This document shows positions 21,746-32,029 of a stretch of DNA of 64,000 bases, one piece after another. Location of the stretch: assembly GCA_014529385.2 (NCBI GenBank), contig CM043964.1, positions 102,070,087-102,134,086 on the forward strand, in the 5' to 3' direction. A program made the position numbers and the translations under genes. Under the pieces are notes generated by a model. It saw only the letters and a program-made list of their open reading frames with translations. It had not been told where the DNA came from and searched no databases. Each line of letters opens with the position of its first letter. Position 1 is the first letter of the stretch. The stretch is from Adiantum capillus-veneris. Taxonomy: Eukaryota > Streptophyta > Polypodiopsida > Polypodiales > Pteridaceae.

Positions 21746-23265
21746 TGACGGGGGCAAAGCGAACCCCGAACCCCGACGGCCTCTAAAACACCGATGACCG
21801 AATGGCGCACCTCGAGCCTGTCATGGTAAAGCAAACAGGGGGGGCACCACCTAGCTTCAACGGCTAGGACACAAACAACACACCACCATAACAAAGTTTT
21901 CATCCAAGAGAGATGGATGCTTGGGAGTAATGATGAAAAGGAAAGGGAATGAGATCAAGTGAGAGAGAGAGAGAGAGAGTGAGAGTATAGCGGCACGAAT
22001 CTGCACACCCTTCACACATACACAAGCTCACTCCAAAACACAAGACTAGGTGGCGATTCCGCACACCTCACATGGGCAAAACATTGCAAGAAAACATACT
22101 CACAAAACCTCAAGTTTTATTTAGAGAATTAGGCGATGAAATGGGGAGCATAGGGTAGGGAAATGAGAAGGGAGAGAGTGGTAGAGCACATGGCGGATAG
22201 GTGGGAGTTGATGGCGAAGACTCGCACGAGGGTTATGGCCATCATCCTTCATTTAGTTTTGCCCTCCATCTTCCATAGCCAAGGGTGTAGAGGTCATGCT
22301 CAAGACGAGCATGGTGATTGCGGTGATGGTGATGGTGTGGGTGTGTGTGTGTGCACTAGGCACACACACAGTGCATAGTGTGTTCTTTGGTGATGTTGTG
22401 TGTTTTTGTGTGATGGTGACCCCTCTTTATATAGGGGAGGAGGGGGGAGAAATTCTAGAATTTAGAAATGAAGAAATCATTATCTACATAGGCCATGTGA
22501 CTGTGGGCCCCACTTGTCTGGCTGTGTGTATATGTGCCAGAACAGCAGTCTCATGAGAGAGAGACTAAGAGAAAGAGATGGGTTGATGAAAAAAAGTGAG
22601 AGGTGACATGGAGAATAAAGTAATTACAAGAGGGGAGAGAGAGGAGTGTGTTCAGAGGTGAATCTGTGTGCAGATGTGTGTGAACACAAGAAAAATCAGG
22701 TAACCACCGGGTGGGGATGGGTCTGTGGGCACCTTTTTTAGTGAAACTGAGTGTGTGTGAGTGTGGGGGAGGTTATTTAGCTACAAGACAAGAGACATGG
22801 CGCCCTTTAGAGAGAGGGGGGGGTATTTGGGTCATGGGATATGATAGGAGAGAGAAAGGGGGGGTGGGGTATACTATTTTGGAAGATAGGGTAAGTTGCA
22901 TGTGAGTTAGGGTGCATTATTGGTGAGTTAGAATGCATTATTGGTGAGAGGTGGGGTAGCTTGAGGGGAGAGAGAAAGGAGAAAGGACAAGGGGAAGAGA
23001 GAGGGGGTTGACCTTTTGAGTGGAGGAGAGGAAAAGGGACACCCGACGGGGCAACAGTGAAGAAAAAAGAGGCAAGGTGGGGATGGGCTACCCGCAAGCA
23101 TGAGGTGGCCTATTTTACCTTTCTTATATATTTACATAATCATACTTTATTTTTTTCTTACTTTTTCCAATGCCTTTTATCACTCCCTCCCTAAGAGGGG
23201 GTTTTCATGGGGTGGGGACGAGAGAAGAGGGGTATGGGAGCTTGGCTTGTGAAAAGCCCCCATCA
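21746..23265 (-). repeat. Element G 3' LTR
   Basis: 1520 bp, TGATGGGG...CCGTCA on -. Preceded on - by the purine tract AAAAGGGGAGGGCTAA (23266-23281). The GA repeat is short here (about 21960-21979), against 64 bp in the 5' copy. TATA at 22425-22434. Confidence 0.93.
22425..22434 (-). promoter_or_regulatory. TATA box in element G 3' LTR
   Basis: CTATATAAAG on -, in the sequence CCTCCCCTATATAAAGAGGG, identical in the other LTR (30143-30152). A strong match to a plant TATA box at a plausible place for the start of R. Confidence 0.65.
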
Positions 23266-23293
23266 TTAGCCCTCCCCTTTTGGCTAGAGGCAT

Positions 23294-26200
23294 TCATGTC
23301 TCTAGCTCATTTGTTTGATCATTATTGTCGGAGGTGGCGGCTGATGGTGTGTCCTCATCTGGAATGTCAATTGGTGGAGCCTGGTCAAATCGAAGAAAAT
23401 AAGGTTTAAGTCGCCAACCATTTACCCTGGTTTTATGAAGTTTTCCATCAGCCTCCATAAGCTGGTAGCTTCCATTGGCATACTTTTTCCTGACGATGAA
23501 AGGACCTTCCCATCGGAGTAGGAGTTTCTTATCCTTCCGCGTGTCGAAGCGATTGTCATAGCGGAGCACCAACATTCCTTTCTTCAATTCTTTTTTCCGG
23601 AGATGCTCATTAAAGCTAAGCCGTCTATGCTCTCCTTGTGCTGCATAATAATTTATTGCTTCTTCTCTGTCCAGCTGCAGTCTTTCCAAGTTGATGATGT
23701 GATCTCTCAAATGCATGTTGGGCTGTTGAAGCTGGCTTGCGATTACTCTGAGACTTTGTAGTTGCACTTCAATGGGCAAGATTGCTTCCTTACCAAATAC
23801 TAGATGATACGGTGTGAATCCCAAGGATGTACGAAATGAAGTTCTGTAGGCCCATAAAGCTGGTAGTAGATACTTATCCCAGTCTCCAGGATGATTGTTT
23901 ACCTGCTTGGTAATCATTTTAGAAACCATTCCATTTACCTTTTCAACTAGGCCATTACATTGAGGGTAATATGGTGAAGAGTGCCTCCTTGTAATGCCCA
24001 GTTTCTGCATTAATTCTCCTACCAAGTCTGCTCTGAAACCTGGCCCTCTATCAGAGATGATCTCTAAAGGTGTGCCAAACCTACAGCATATGTGATCGTA
24101 GATAAATTTAGCTACCTCTACCGCTGTGATTCTAGTGGTGGCTGTAGCCTCTGCCCATCTAGTCATGTAGTCGACCCCCATGATAATGTAGAATTTTCCT
24201 GAGTTGGCCCTAGGTAATGGCCCAATGGCATCGATACCCCATTTTTCAAATGGGCCATATGAGAGAATAGGTGTCTGTGGTTCAGGCATAAGTGACCTAG
24301 TGCCGGCCTTTTGACACAACTTACATGTTTTGCACCAGTGGTGTACATCACGGTTGAGGCTAGGCCATATGAAGCCTGCCTTCAAGATTTTCCTACTTGT
24401 TATGTCTAGGACAAAGTGACCACCACAAACCCCGTCGTGACAGCTAGCAATTACTCCCGTGATTTCCTGAGAGAGAGGGACCTTCCTGAGTATTTGGTCC
24501 TTACCCTTACAGTACAAACCGTCATTGATGAGTCGATACCTTGTGGCCTTCCGCGTCATCCATTGCTTCTGTCCCTTTGTTAAATCTGATGGGCATTCCC
24601 CTGTTTCCAAAAAATGCATGATGTCAGGCAAGGCATCACTGCCTTGAAATAGAGGAAGCTTTAGTTTTATTGCTCCAACCACCACTTCCTGTAGTCTTTC
24701 ACTTGCTAGGGCATCTGCTTCTTGGTTTTGAGCCCTTGGGATATGGTGTATTTGAACTTCTTCAAACTTACCCAACAAGGTTTTTACACCACTTAAGTGA
24801 GTCCTTAAACTAGGATTCTTGCATGTCCATGCTCCATTTACTTGCCTTACCAGAAGTAGAGCATCCCCAAATACATTAAGGCGTTGTACACCTTGCGAGA
24901 CGCACCATTGTAGACCCTTGGTTAGTGCTGCATACTCAGCTTCATTGTTAGAATGTGAATCTAACAATTGGCCCAACGAAAATACCTTTGTCACTTTGTC
25001 ATCAAAGACCACTATGCCTGCAGCTGCTTTGTCGGACGCTCGCTTGTAGGCTCCATCAAAGTAGAGAGAGTATGCTCCTTCTACCATCGGTGGTACTGGA
25101 GGTAATCGGACTTCTCCTTCCTTAGATTGCTTCTCCTTCCTTTCAAAGACTTGGTAGGTCATGAGTCCCCCCAAACTTGCCCTTGTCGTGCTTTCTACCT
25201 GTACCGTGTAGTCAAACTCTTGCAGACGAACTAGCCATTTAGTAATTCTAGCAGACACATCCATGTGTTGTACAACATAGGGAAATATTTCATCCGTGGT
25301 TAGAATCACAAATTGCTTAGGCAGCAAATATGACCTAAACTTTGTAGTTGCAAATCTAAGAGCTAGGACTAAGTGTTCCACATGGGTGAAACCTTTCTCT
25401 CCTGCTGTCATCATTCGACTAGAGAAGTAGATTGGCCTCATGAAAGATGTCGTCATATCCTTTTGGAGTAGCACAACCCCCAATGAGTCATCACCAACAC
25501 TTGAGGTGACATAGAATTTTTCATCCCACTTAGGTGGTGAGATAGTTGGCAAAGTGGCTAAGACCTCCTTTACCTTGTTGTAGTGATGTTCGCTTTCCTC
25601 GTCCCAAGTGAAAGTTGATCTTTGAGTGAGTTGTTGCAGTGGTAGAACAAGTTGTGATAGTAGATGTATGAATCTACTTAAGTACCTCACCTTCTGTAGA
25701 AAAGAGACCAGTTGACGTGCGGTCGTTGGTGAAGGTAGGGCTATGAGTGCGGACACCTTACTTGGGTCGGGGTTGATACCTTTTGCTGAAATTTCATGGC
25801 CTAGTAGAATGACTTTACTCTCCCCAATGTGGCATTTATCCACATTTAATTGCCCACCTAGGCTCTGCAACCTGGCCAAACCTTCAGTTACCTTTTCTAA
25901 ATGTGAAATACGGGAGCTATATATACAAAAATCATCAATGAACACTCTTATGGATGTTCCAAAGAACGGTTGAAAAACATATGTGACATATCTTTGGAAT
26001 GTGGCAGGTGCATTTGTGAGACCAAATGGCATAACCCTGTATGCAAAACAACCCCATGGCGTGATAAAAGTGGGTTTTAGCTGATCTTCCAAGGCTATGC
26101 GTATTTGAAAGTATCCAGAATAACCATCACAGACGGTATAGCATTCAAAACCCGCTACTTCATTCAGAATTTCATCCAAGAAAGGGAGAGGAAAGTGGTC

Positions 26201-26377
26201 TCTCTTTGTAGCTGCATTTAGTGGTTTGTAGTCAACACAGACCCTCCACTTACCATTCTTTTTAGGCGTCACCACTACGGGTGACACCCATTCTGAGTTT
26301 TCTACAGGATAGATGAATCCCGCCTCTAGCAATTTCCTTACCTCGACCAAGAGTGCATTTTCTTGTATGACCCCCAG
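23294..26377 (-). CDS. Element G pol: RT, RNase H, archaeal-type RNase H, integrase
   Basis: About 1028 codons open in the gag frame after a single TGA (26378-26380); the first Met is at 26350. RT blocks: W-V-S-P-V-V-V-T-P-K-K-N-G-K, V-C-V-D-Y-K-P-L-N, M-P-F-G-L-T-N-A-P-A-T-F and catalytic F-I-D-D (residues 137-140 from that Met; Met to Ile at the second place of the usual Y/F-M-D-D). The first RNase H is degenerate at its first acidic site (S-S-V-G-D-D). The second RNase H is complete: Y-F-D-G-A-Y, N-N-E-A-E-Y-A-A-L, F-G-D-A-L-L-L-V, N-Q-E-A-D-A-L-A. Then the zinc module (H-D-G-V-C-G-G-H ... C-K-T-C-K-L-C) and integrase triad W-G-I-D-A, I-I-S-D-R-G, N-G-L-V-E-K. The enzyme set looks functional; expression would need readthrough or the stop repaired. 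Confidence 0.9.
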   Translation of the reverse strand: MGVIQENALLVEVRKLLEAGFIYPVENSEWVSPVVVTPKKNGKWRVCVDYKPLNAATKRDHFPLPFLDEILNEVAGFECYTVCDGYSGYFQIRIALEDQLKPTFITPWGCFAYRVMPFGLTNAPATFQRYVTYVFQPFFGTSIRVFIDDFCIYSSRISHLEKVTEGLARLQSLGGQLNVDKCHIGESKVILLGHEISAKGINPDPSKVSALIALPSPTTARQLVSFLQKVRYLSRFIHLLSQLVLPLQQLTQRSTFTWDEESEHHYNKVKEVLATLPTISPPKWDEKFYVTSSVGDDSLGVVLLQKDMTTSFMRPIYFSSRMMTAGEKGFTHVEHLVLALRFATTKFRSYLLPKQFVILTTDEIFPYVVQHMDVSARITKWLVRLQEFDYTVQVESTTRASLGGLMTYQVFERKEKQSKEGEVRLPPVPPMVEGAYSLYFDGAYKRASDKAAAGIVVFDDKVTKVFSLGQLLDSHSNNEAEYAALTKGLQWCVSQGVQRLNVFGDALLLVRQVNGAWTCKNPSLRTHLSGVKTLLGKFEEVQIHHIPRAQNQEADALASERLQEVVVGAIKLKLPLFQGSDALPDIMHFLETGECPSDLTKGQKQWMTRKATRYRLINDGLYCKGKDQILRKVPLSQEITGVIASCHDGVCGGHFVLDITSRKILKAGFIWPSLNRDVHHWCKTCKLCQKAGTRSLMPEPQTPILSYGPFEKWGIDAIGPLPRANSGKFYIIMGVDYMTRWAEATATTRITAVEVAKFIYDHICCRFGTPLEIISDRGPGFRADLVGELMQKLGITRRHSSPYYPQCNGLVEKVNGMVSKMITKQVNNHPGDWDKYLLPALWAYRTSFRTSLGFTPYHLVFGKEAILPIEVQLQSLRVIASQLQQPNMHLRDHIINLERLQLDREEAINYYAAQGEHRRLSFNEHLRKKELKKGMLVLRYDNRFDTRKDKKLLLRWEGPFIVRKKYANGSYQLMEADGKLHKTRVNGWRLKPYFLRFDQAPPIDIPDEDTPSAATSDNNDQTNELET

Positions 26378-28549
26378 TCATCGTAGCTTTTGCACAACTA
26401 GTTTTACCCCTTCCTTCAGCTTAATATGATGTTCCACCACTGTAATGCCTGTGATTCTTTCATAGTTGTCAATGAACAAGTTAGGAAATCCCATCAACAT
26501 TTGCAAAAAACTATCTTTCTCCTCAAGTGTTAATTCCGTAGACAACATACCCTTCAACCTACTTCCTCCTAGGCCAGGTGATTTGCTCTCTTCTTCATTG
26601 GGTTGCCCTTTTGGTGATGGATCACTAGTTGTGCTTACCCTTTGTGGATCCTTCATAATGATACCCATCACATCAATGGAACTGTCACTTTTGTCGGTGG
26701 ATGTGGTCTCCTCCTCAGAACTGGAAGATTCGCTAGTGGTTTCATCTGCCGATGTTTCCAGATTCATTTGCTTCTGCTTTCCAATCCTCATATCGTAGTA
26801 GATTGTCTCCCCTTTCTTACCGGTCATGCGTAGAAGGCCAGTACCCCAGTCCTGTTTTGCCTTCATGGCCATCAACCATGGCCTTCCCAAAATTAGTGGA
26901 TAGCCCTCCCCCTTAGTAGGCATTACAAAAACATCTACCTCTACCTCAGTGTTGAAAGCTTTGATTTTCACGGCACTTACCACACCCACACACTTTACTT
27001 TTGCGTTGTTTGCCATCTTTGCCTTGCATGGAGAAGGCCTGTCAACCTCGAGCCCTAATCGAAGCATCATAGCTTCACTCATTACACAGATTTGTGCACC
27101 TCCATCAATGTAGGTGTTTCCAACCCTCTTTCCTTTTATGTTTACATCGACAATTGGAAGGATGTCATCCATGTTGCATCCCGAAATTGCTCTGGCTACC
27201 TTTGTTTTGGAGCGTCTTGTACTTACCATTTTAGACCATTGTCGCCTTACTTTTGGTGCAAGATGTAGCAGCTGTGGCCATGTAATCTTCTGTCCTTGAT
27301 CTGCCACATCCAATGTTAGATCATACGGCTTAGAACTTTCCCCTAGCTGGAAGTCGGTGATGCCCAATTTCCGTCGTGGCTTGGATGGCCTCTTGCTAGT
27401 TTCTCCTCTCATGCTTCTCTCATCATCTGATTGTGTAGCCTTCTCCCTCCTAGCTCTTTTCACAGTCATGGCCTCAAGTAGTTCGAAAAAGGTTACCTTC
27501 TCCTTAACCTTGTCCCTCTCCTTTGCTCTGGGTGGATCCACTACTACGGCTTTTCCTTTCTCTTCTAGCCTTATGATGTTTACAGGGCGATCAGGTGGTG
27601 GGGCTGGTGGAAGAGGTGTAATGGATGCTTGTAGTGGTGTCTGGGGTGGACGTAGACTTTGTGTTGGTGGGGGTGGTGCTCGGGGTGGGGGTGTTCTTTC
27701 TCTAGGGGGTGACAATTGGTTCCTCCTACCTCCTCTATTATAGTTTTGTCGTGGTTTGGGACAGTAGTACATACCGTGACCGTCTTCTCCGCAGTTGTAG
27801 CAATGATACTCCCTCTTTTGTCGTCGTGCTCTTCTAGGGTCTTGATCTCTTTCTTGACTCCTCCCTTGTTGTATTAAGTGGACAGACAAATTCTGCAGTT
27901 GGTCAGTAATATGGGCCAACATATCTTGTTGATCATCTCTTACCCCAAGAGCCGGTGGTGGTGGTGGAATGGTGGTTGTCGTAGTTGTTGGTCGACACGA
28001 TGCTCCTGATTCTGTTGACTCGGTTTCTTTGGCTTTCATTCGCAGCTTCTTGTCCTTAAGGCGAGCAATCTCAACGGCTAACTCGTACGTAGCCGGGAAT
28101 CTACCTTTCACCTTCTCCTTGAGAAGCGGCCATAAGCCATGCGTGAACCGATCTTTTTTTAGGAAATCGGGTGCAGCTTCCCCCCTTGCCAATGACTCAA
28201 CCCACAGTTCACACAAATCCACAAATTTGGACTCATAGGTGGCATATTCTAAAAGACCCTCCTGCTTCAAGTCTCTCAACTTGTCCCACAACTTTTCTGA
28301 AGTGGTACCTCCCCCAAAGCGCCTCTTAAAAGCGGTTTTTAAGGGTTCCCAGTCATCCTTGGTTGCTTGTGGAAGTGCATTGTACCATGATCTAGCTTCT
28401 AGCTTCATGAGATGCTTAAAGATTCTAACCCGGGATTCATCCGTATCTTTGTTGCTCACTACACATGCTACTTCAAAGTCATCTAGGAAGTCTGTTACCA
28501 AATCCTCCCCCGTCTTTCCTTTAAATGTTGGAAATGCTACACTTGCCAT
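26378..28549 (-). CDS. Element G gag-protease polyprotein
   Basis: 723 codons from the preferred start M-A-S-V-A-F-P-T-F at 28549 (an upstream in-frame Met at 28579 gives 10 more residues; the related B gag also starts M-S-S-S-F-P-T-F). The capsid core has F-K-G-K-T-G-E-D-L-V-T-D-F-L, S-W-Y-N-A-L-P and F-K-R-R-F-G-G-G. One complete zinc knuckle C-Y-N-C-x4-H-x4-C is near residue 260. A Pro-rich stretch and basic linker lead to the protease: Y-I-D-G-G-A-Q-I-C-V-M (about residue 490), then Y-P-L-I-L-G-R-P-W-L. An acidic Ser-rich linker ends V-V-Q-K-L-R and a TGA stop. In A the same place reads R-L-R-R-L-G, so the stop is best explained as CGA (Arg) to TGA. Confidence 0.9.
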   Translation of the reverse strand: MASVAFPTFKGKTGEDLVTDFLDDFEVACVVSNKDTDESRVRIFKHLMKLEARSWYNALPQATKDDWEPLKTAFKRRFGGGTTSEKLWDKLRDLKQEGLLEYATYESKFVDLCELWVESLARGEAAPDFLKKDRFTHGLWPLLKEKVKGRFPATYELAVEIARLKDKKLRMKAKETESTESGASCRPTTTTTTIPPPPPALGVRDDQQDMLAHITDQLQNLSVHLIQQGRSQERDQDPRRARRQKREYHCYNCGEDGHGMYYCPKPRQNYNRGGRRNQLSPPRERTPPPRAPPPPTQSLRPPQTPLQASITPLPPAPPPDRPVNIIRLEEKGKAVVVDPPRAKERDKVKEKVTFFELLEAMTVKRARREKATQSDDERSMRGETSKRPSKPRRKLGITDFQLGESSKPYDLTLDVADQGQKITWPQLLHLAPKVRRQWSKMVSTRRSKTKVARAISGCNMDDILPIVDVNIKGKRVGNTYIDGGAQICVMSEAMMLRLGLEVDRPSPCKAKMANNAKVKCVGVVSAVKIKAFNTEVEVDVFVMPTKGEGYPLILGRPWLMAMKAKQDWGTGLLRMTGKKGETIYYDMRIGKQKQMNLETSADETTSESSSSEEETTSTDKSDSSIDVMGIIMKDPQRVSTTSDPSPKGQPNEEESKSPGLGGSRLKGMLSTELTLEEKDSFLQMLMGFPNLFIDNYERITGITVVEHHIKLKEGVKLVVQKLR

Positions 28550-28632
28550 GATTACTGAGAGAGAGCTAGAAAGACACACTGCTTAACTTGCAAACGTTTT
28601 TTTCTTCTTTACAAGGAGGCGTGTACACCCTC

Positions 28633-28851
28633 TTATACTAGGACATAGATTAAAACTTCAAACGGTACATTGCCTTGTACCAAAGGTGGGACAAATGGTT
28701 GATCTGATGCCAGAACCTCAAAAAATTGCTCCCCACCCAGCATGGTGTCAATGATGTGCTGGTAGTGAGCCTTCAAATCCAGTATTACCTTGATTGAGCA
28801 TACACGTGTTGGTATGTGTGATCTGTCTTGAGGTAGGTTGTACTGATTCAT
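28633..28851 (-). CDS. Small conserved leader ORF of element G, directly upstream of gag
   Basis: 72 codons ending 54 bp before the first gag-frame Met. Its last 51 residues (V-I-L-D-L-K ... F-E-V-L-I-Y-V-L-V) align without gaps to the ends of two small ORFs in the leader of element B (41229-41483 and 40933-41145): about 35% identical to the first. Shared positions include K, Q, G, E, L-A-S, P, F-x-V-x-I-x-x-L. Open frame, same position, same C-terminal end and gapless conservation between diverged elements argue for a protein-coding role. No known domain recognised; the hydrophobic end is too short to call a membrane anchor. Confidence 0.6.
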   Translation of the reverse strand: MNQYNLPQDRSHIPTRVCSIKVILDLKAHYQHIIDTMLGGEQFFEVLASDQPFVPPLVQGNVPFEVLIYVLV

Positions 28852-28868
28852 GTGAAGCTTAGAGGTGC

Positions 28869-29093
28869 TTAGTCACTGTCCAAGCTTGTGGGAGAGGGTG
28901 GTGTTCTTTCCTGAAACAAACTCAGTAGATCCCTAGTTTCTCTAGTGAGAGTGTGAGCCAATGCTTCCGTTATCTGTGCTACAGCATTAGGTGCGACTTG
29001 AAAACTGACTGTGATAATTACCTCGGTGACTTGAGTTACCTGATTCTCAAAGTAGAATAGTTTTGATTCTCTATTGTGTAGAGCTCCTTCCAT
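28869..29093 (-). CDS. Second small ORF in element G leader, function unknown
   Basis: 74 codons, M-E-G-A-L-H-N-R-E-S-K, ending P-P-S-P-T-S-L-D-S-D, only 17 bp upstream of the conserved small ORF. The middle (V-I-I-T-V-S-F-Q-V-A-P) is hydrophobic. It does not clearly align to the B leader ORFs, so it could be chance; its order, just before the conserved ORF, resembles the paired arrangement in B. Confidence 0.35.
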   Translation of the reverse strand: MEGALHNRESKLFYFENQVTQVTEVIITVSFQVAPNAVAQITEALAHTLTRETRDLLSLFQERTPPSPTSLDSD

Positions 29094-29387
29094 TTTGTTG
29101 TTGTGGGTTGGTTGTAGGTTGCGGACATGGTTTCGACCTTCTCCTTCTTCTTCTTGGCACTTGGCCTATGTATATCCACTGGGTTTTGTGTGTTGGTTGA
29201 CTCTCCCACTGCAAATCGATTACCGTTACGCCTGGCGCTCGAGCTTCGATGGAGATGCGGAGTTCGTCTAGTTGTGCTTCGAGCTATTCTTCTTCTGTCG
29301 TCCAATTAGCAAATCCTGCTAGCCATTCATCCATTCACAATAGTTTAAGGGTTTCAGTCTTGTAAACTGAAGGGTTTCATGAAAAGA

Positions 29388-29405
29388 TCCTCAGTGGGGG
29401 CACCA
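29388..29405 (-). other. Element G primer-binding site
   Basis: TGGTGCCCCCACTGAGGA on -, two bases after the end of the 5' LTR. It begins with the TGG expected from pairing to a tRNA CCA end. The same TGGTGCCCCCA start is at matching places in A (45094) and B (41493). The tRNA cannot be named with confidence from memory. Confidence 0.75.
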
Positions 29406-29619
29406 AATGACGGGGGCAAAGCGAACCCCGAACCCCGACGGTCTCTGAAACACCAGGGACCGAATGGCGCGCCTCGAGCCTTTCATGGCAAAGCAAACAG
29501 GGGGGGCACCACCTAGCTTCAGCGGCTAGGACGCAAACAACACACCACCATAACAAAGTTTTCATCCAAGAGAGATGGATGCTTGGGAGTAATGATGAAA
29601 AGGAAAGGGAATGAGATCA

Positions 29620-29621
<2 letters not shown>

Positions 29622-29685
<64 letters not shown>
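29622..29685. repeat. (GA)32 microsatellite in element G 5' LTR
   Basis: Uninterrupted GA dinucleotides over 64 bp; the partner LTR has about 20 bp (21960-21979). Both began identical at insertion, so the difference is post-insertion slippage. Confidence 0.9.
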
Positions 29686-29688
<3 letters not shown>

Positions 29689-30142
29689 GAGTATAGCGGC
29701 GCGAATCCGCACACCCTTCACACATACACAAGCTCACTCCAAAACACAAGACTAGGTGGCGATTCCGCACACCTCACATGGGCAAAACATTGCAAGAAAA
29801 CATACTCACAAAACCTCAAGCTTTATTTAGAGAATTAGGCGATGAAATGGGGAGCATAGGGTAGGGAAATGAGAAGGGAGAGAGTGGTAGAGCACATGGC
29901 GGATAGGTGGGAGTTGATGGCAAAGACTCGCACGAGGATTATGGCCATCATCGTTCATTTAGTTGCCCTTCATCTTCCATAGCCAAGGGTGTAGAGGTCA
30001 TGCTCAAGACAAGCATGGTGATTGCGGTGATGGTGATGGTGATGGTGTGCGTGTGTGTGTGTGTGTGTGTGTGCACTAGGCGCACACAGTGCATATTGTG
30101 TTCTTTGGTGATGTTGTGTGTTTTTGTGTGATGGTGACCCCT

Positions 30143-30152
30143 CTTTATATAG
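30143..30152 (-). promoter_or_regulatory. TATA box in element G 5' LTR
   Basis: CTATATAAAG on -, the promoter copy that would drive genomic RNA of G toward gag. Confidence 0.65.
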
Positions 30153-30983
30153 GGGAGGAGGGGGGAGAAATTCTAGAATTTAGAAATGAAGAAATCATTA
30201 TCTACATAGGCCATGTGACTGTGGGCCCCACTTGTCTGGCTGTGTGTATATGTGCCAGAACAGCAGTCTCATGAGAGAGAGACTAAGAGAGAGAGATGGG
30301 TTGATGAAAAAAAGTGAGAGGTGACATGGAGAATAAAGTAATTACAAGAGGGGAGAGAGAGGAGTGTGTTCAGAGGTGAATCTGTGTGCAGATGTGTGTG
30401 AACACAAGAAAAATCAGGTAACCACCGGGTGGGGATGGGTCTGTGGGCACCTTTTTTAGTGAAACTGAGTGTGTGTGAGTGTAGGGGAGGTTATTTAGCT
30501 ACAAGATAAGAGACATGGCGCCCTTTAGAGAGAGGGGGGGGTATTTGGGTCATGGGATATGATAGGAGAGAGAAAGGGGGGGTGGGGTATACTATTTTGG
30601 AAGATAGGGTAAGTTGCATGTGAGTTAGGGTGCATTATTGGTGAGTTAGAATGCATTATTGGTGAGAGGTGGGGTAGCTTGAGGGGAGAGAGAAAGAAGA
30701 AAGGACAAGGGGAAGAGAGAGGGGGTTGACCTTTTGAGTGGAGGAGAGGAAAAGGGACACCCGGCGGGGCAACAGTGAAGAAAAAAGAGGCAAGGTGGGG
30801 ATGGGCTACCCGCAGGCATGAGGTGGCCTATTTTACCTTTCTTATATATTTACATAATCATACTTTATTTTTTTCTTACCTTTTCCAATGCCTTTTATCA
30901 CTCCCTCCCTAAGAGGGGGTTTTCATGGGGTGGGGACGAGAGAAGAGGGGTATGGGAGCTTGGCTTGTGAAAAGCCCCCATCA

Positions 30984-31094
30984 CCGCTTTCATCACAAAG
31001 AAATTGATTAGACACTCAATGCCCATCACTTTCACTCTTACGTCTTAAGCCACGCCCAAACACCTGGCCTTGGTATGGTTAGCCATCCTCATGC
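30984..31094 (-). pseudogene. Fragment of element A protease trapped between elements B and G
   Basis: About 110 bp. On - it reads M-R-M-A-N-H-T-K-A-R-C-L-G-V-A, a stop, D-V-R-V-K-V-M-G-I-E and F-F-V-M-K-A. It aligns with K-A-K-M-A-N-N-A-K-V-K-C-V-G-V-V in G and the matching B segment. Its left end joins 21741 and its right end joins 43575 when G and B are removed. The in-frame TAA shows A was already damaged, or decayed here later. Confidence 0.88.
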
Positions 31095-32019
31095 TGAGGG
31101 CGAGCTTTTTGAAATGGGGCCTGTAAACCCAAACCAATGGGCCTACCCTCACAAAATGTTCGTAAAGAGGTACGCACACTACTTGGGGCACCACCTTCTT
31201 TTGGGAGTGGAGAAGGAAACCAATCAAAATAACACTTGCACTCACCCACTCAAGCAACACGGTTTGAAAATCCCCTTACTCTATATACACTTTGGACACT
31301 TGAACACCATCAACGATTATGCAACCCAATGCCGTGCATCAAATGAAATATGAAGTTTGTGGAATAGCATTCACCTTCTTCCCATAAGAATACCCATAAT
31401 ACATCCAAACTCCTCCTCTCTCAAGCACTCATCAAAAAATCATGCGCACAAGACTTTCCTCTCAAACACACAAGAGAATCACTCACAAATTAACACACTT
31501 TGCATAGAGAGCTCATCTCCATCTATGCAATGCCGTGACACAAATAAAATCACCATGAGAGGTAGCCACATGCATATGTAATGAAGCAAAAGAGAGTTGG
31601 AGTGAGAAATTTATTTAGACCAATTGAATAAGTGTGGAGAAACAAACCAATGGTAAATTGAGAATAGAACACTTACTTGATTTCTCGCACACCTTTTAAG
31701 GGGAGGACAGACGCTGGTTAACCATCACGAATTGTGATGCTTGAAAGTTTTGAAGATGATTTAATGATCACTAACATAACCATGAGAGAGATCATGATGT
31801 ATTTACAAGTTATTGAGGTGCTACAAATGATTTATTGGGTTGATGGAGTAAGAGATTGTAGAATAGAAAGAGTGGAGGATAGTGTTGTACTTCCTCCAAA
31901 GAGGAGGGTTAGGAGGGAGGATGTGAAAGAGGGAGAGTTGGGGTTTTCTCTACTATTGATCAAGAAACAACATGAAGTTGAAAATATAGGTGTGTGTCCT
32001 TGAGTCTCTCCAAGGGGGG

Positions 32020-32029
32020 CTATTTATAG
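32020..32029 (-). promoter_or_regulatory. TATA box in element B 3' LTR
   Basis: CTATAAATAG on -, repeated at 42424-42433 in the 5' LTR. A good match to the plant TATA consensus, about 925 bp from the 3' end of the LTR. Confidence 0.6.

Larger units (their letters stand above)
21746..30983 (-). mobile_element. Element G: nearly intact Tat-like gypsy element, youngest full-length insertion
   Basis: LTRs 21746-23265 (3') and 29408-30983 (5'), starting TGATGGGG and ending CCCCGTCA on -. The target duplication is CCGC (21742-21745 and 30984-30987), 4 bp; only a 4-bp duplication restores the frame of the protease of A. Two long frames cover gag-protease and RT-RNase H-RNase H-integrase, separated by one stop. 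The LTRs look about 98-99% identical by eye outside a GA-repeat length difference, so insertion is recent relative to its hosts. The internal order is primer-binding site, small leader ORFs, gag, protease, RT, two RNase H domains, integrase, purine tract. Confidence 0.92.
29408..30983 (-). repeat. Element G 5' LTR
   Basis: 1576 bp, the partner of 21746-23265. It differs by a few tens of substitutions at most, plus an expanded GA tract (29622-29685). TATA at 30143-30152. Also contains (GT)n (30050-30073 on +), shorter in the other copy. Confidence 0.93.
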
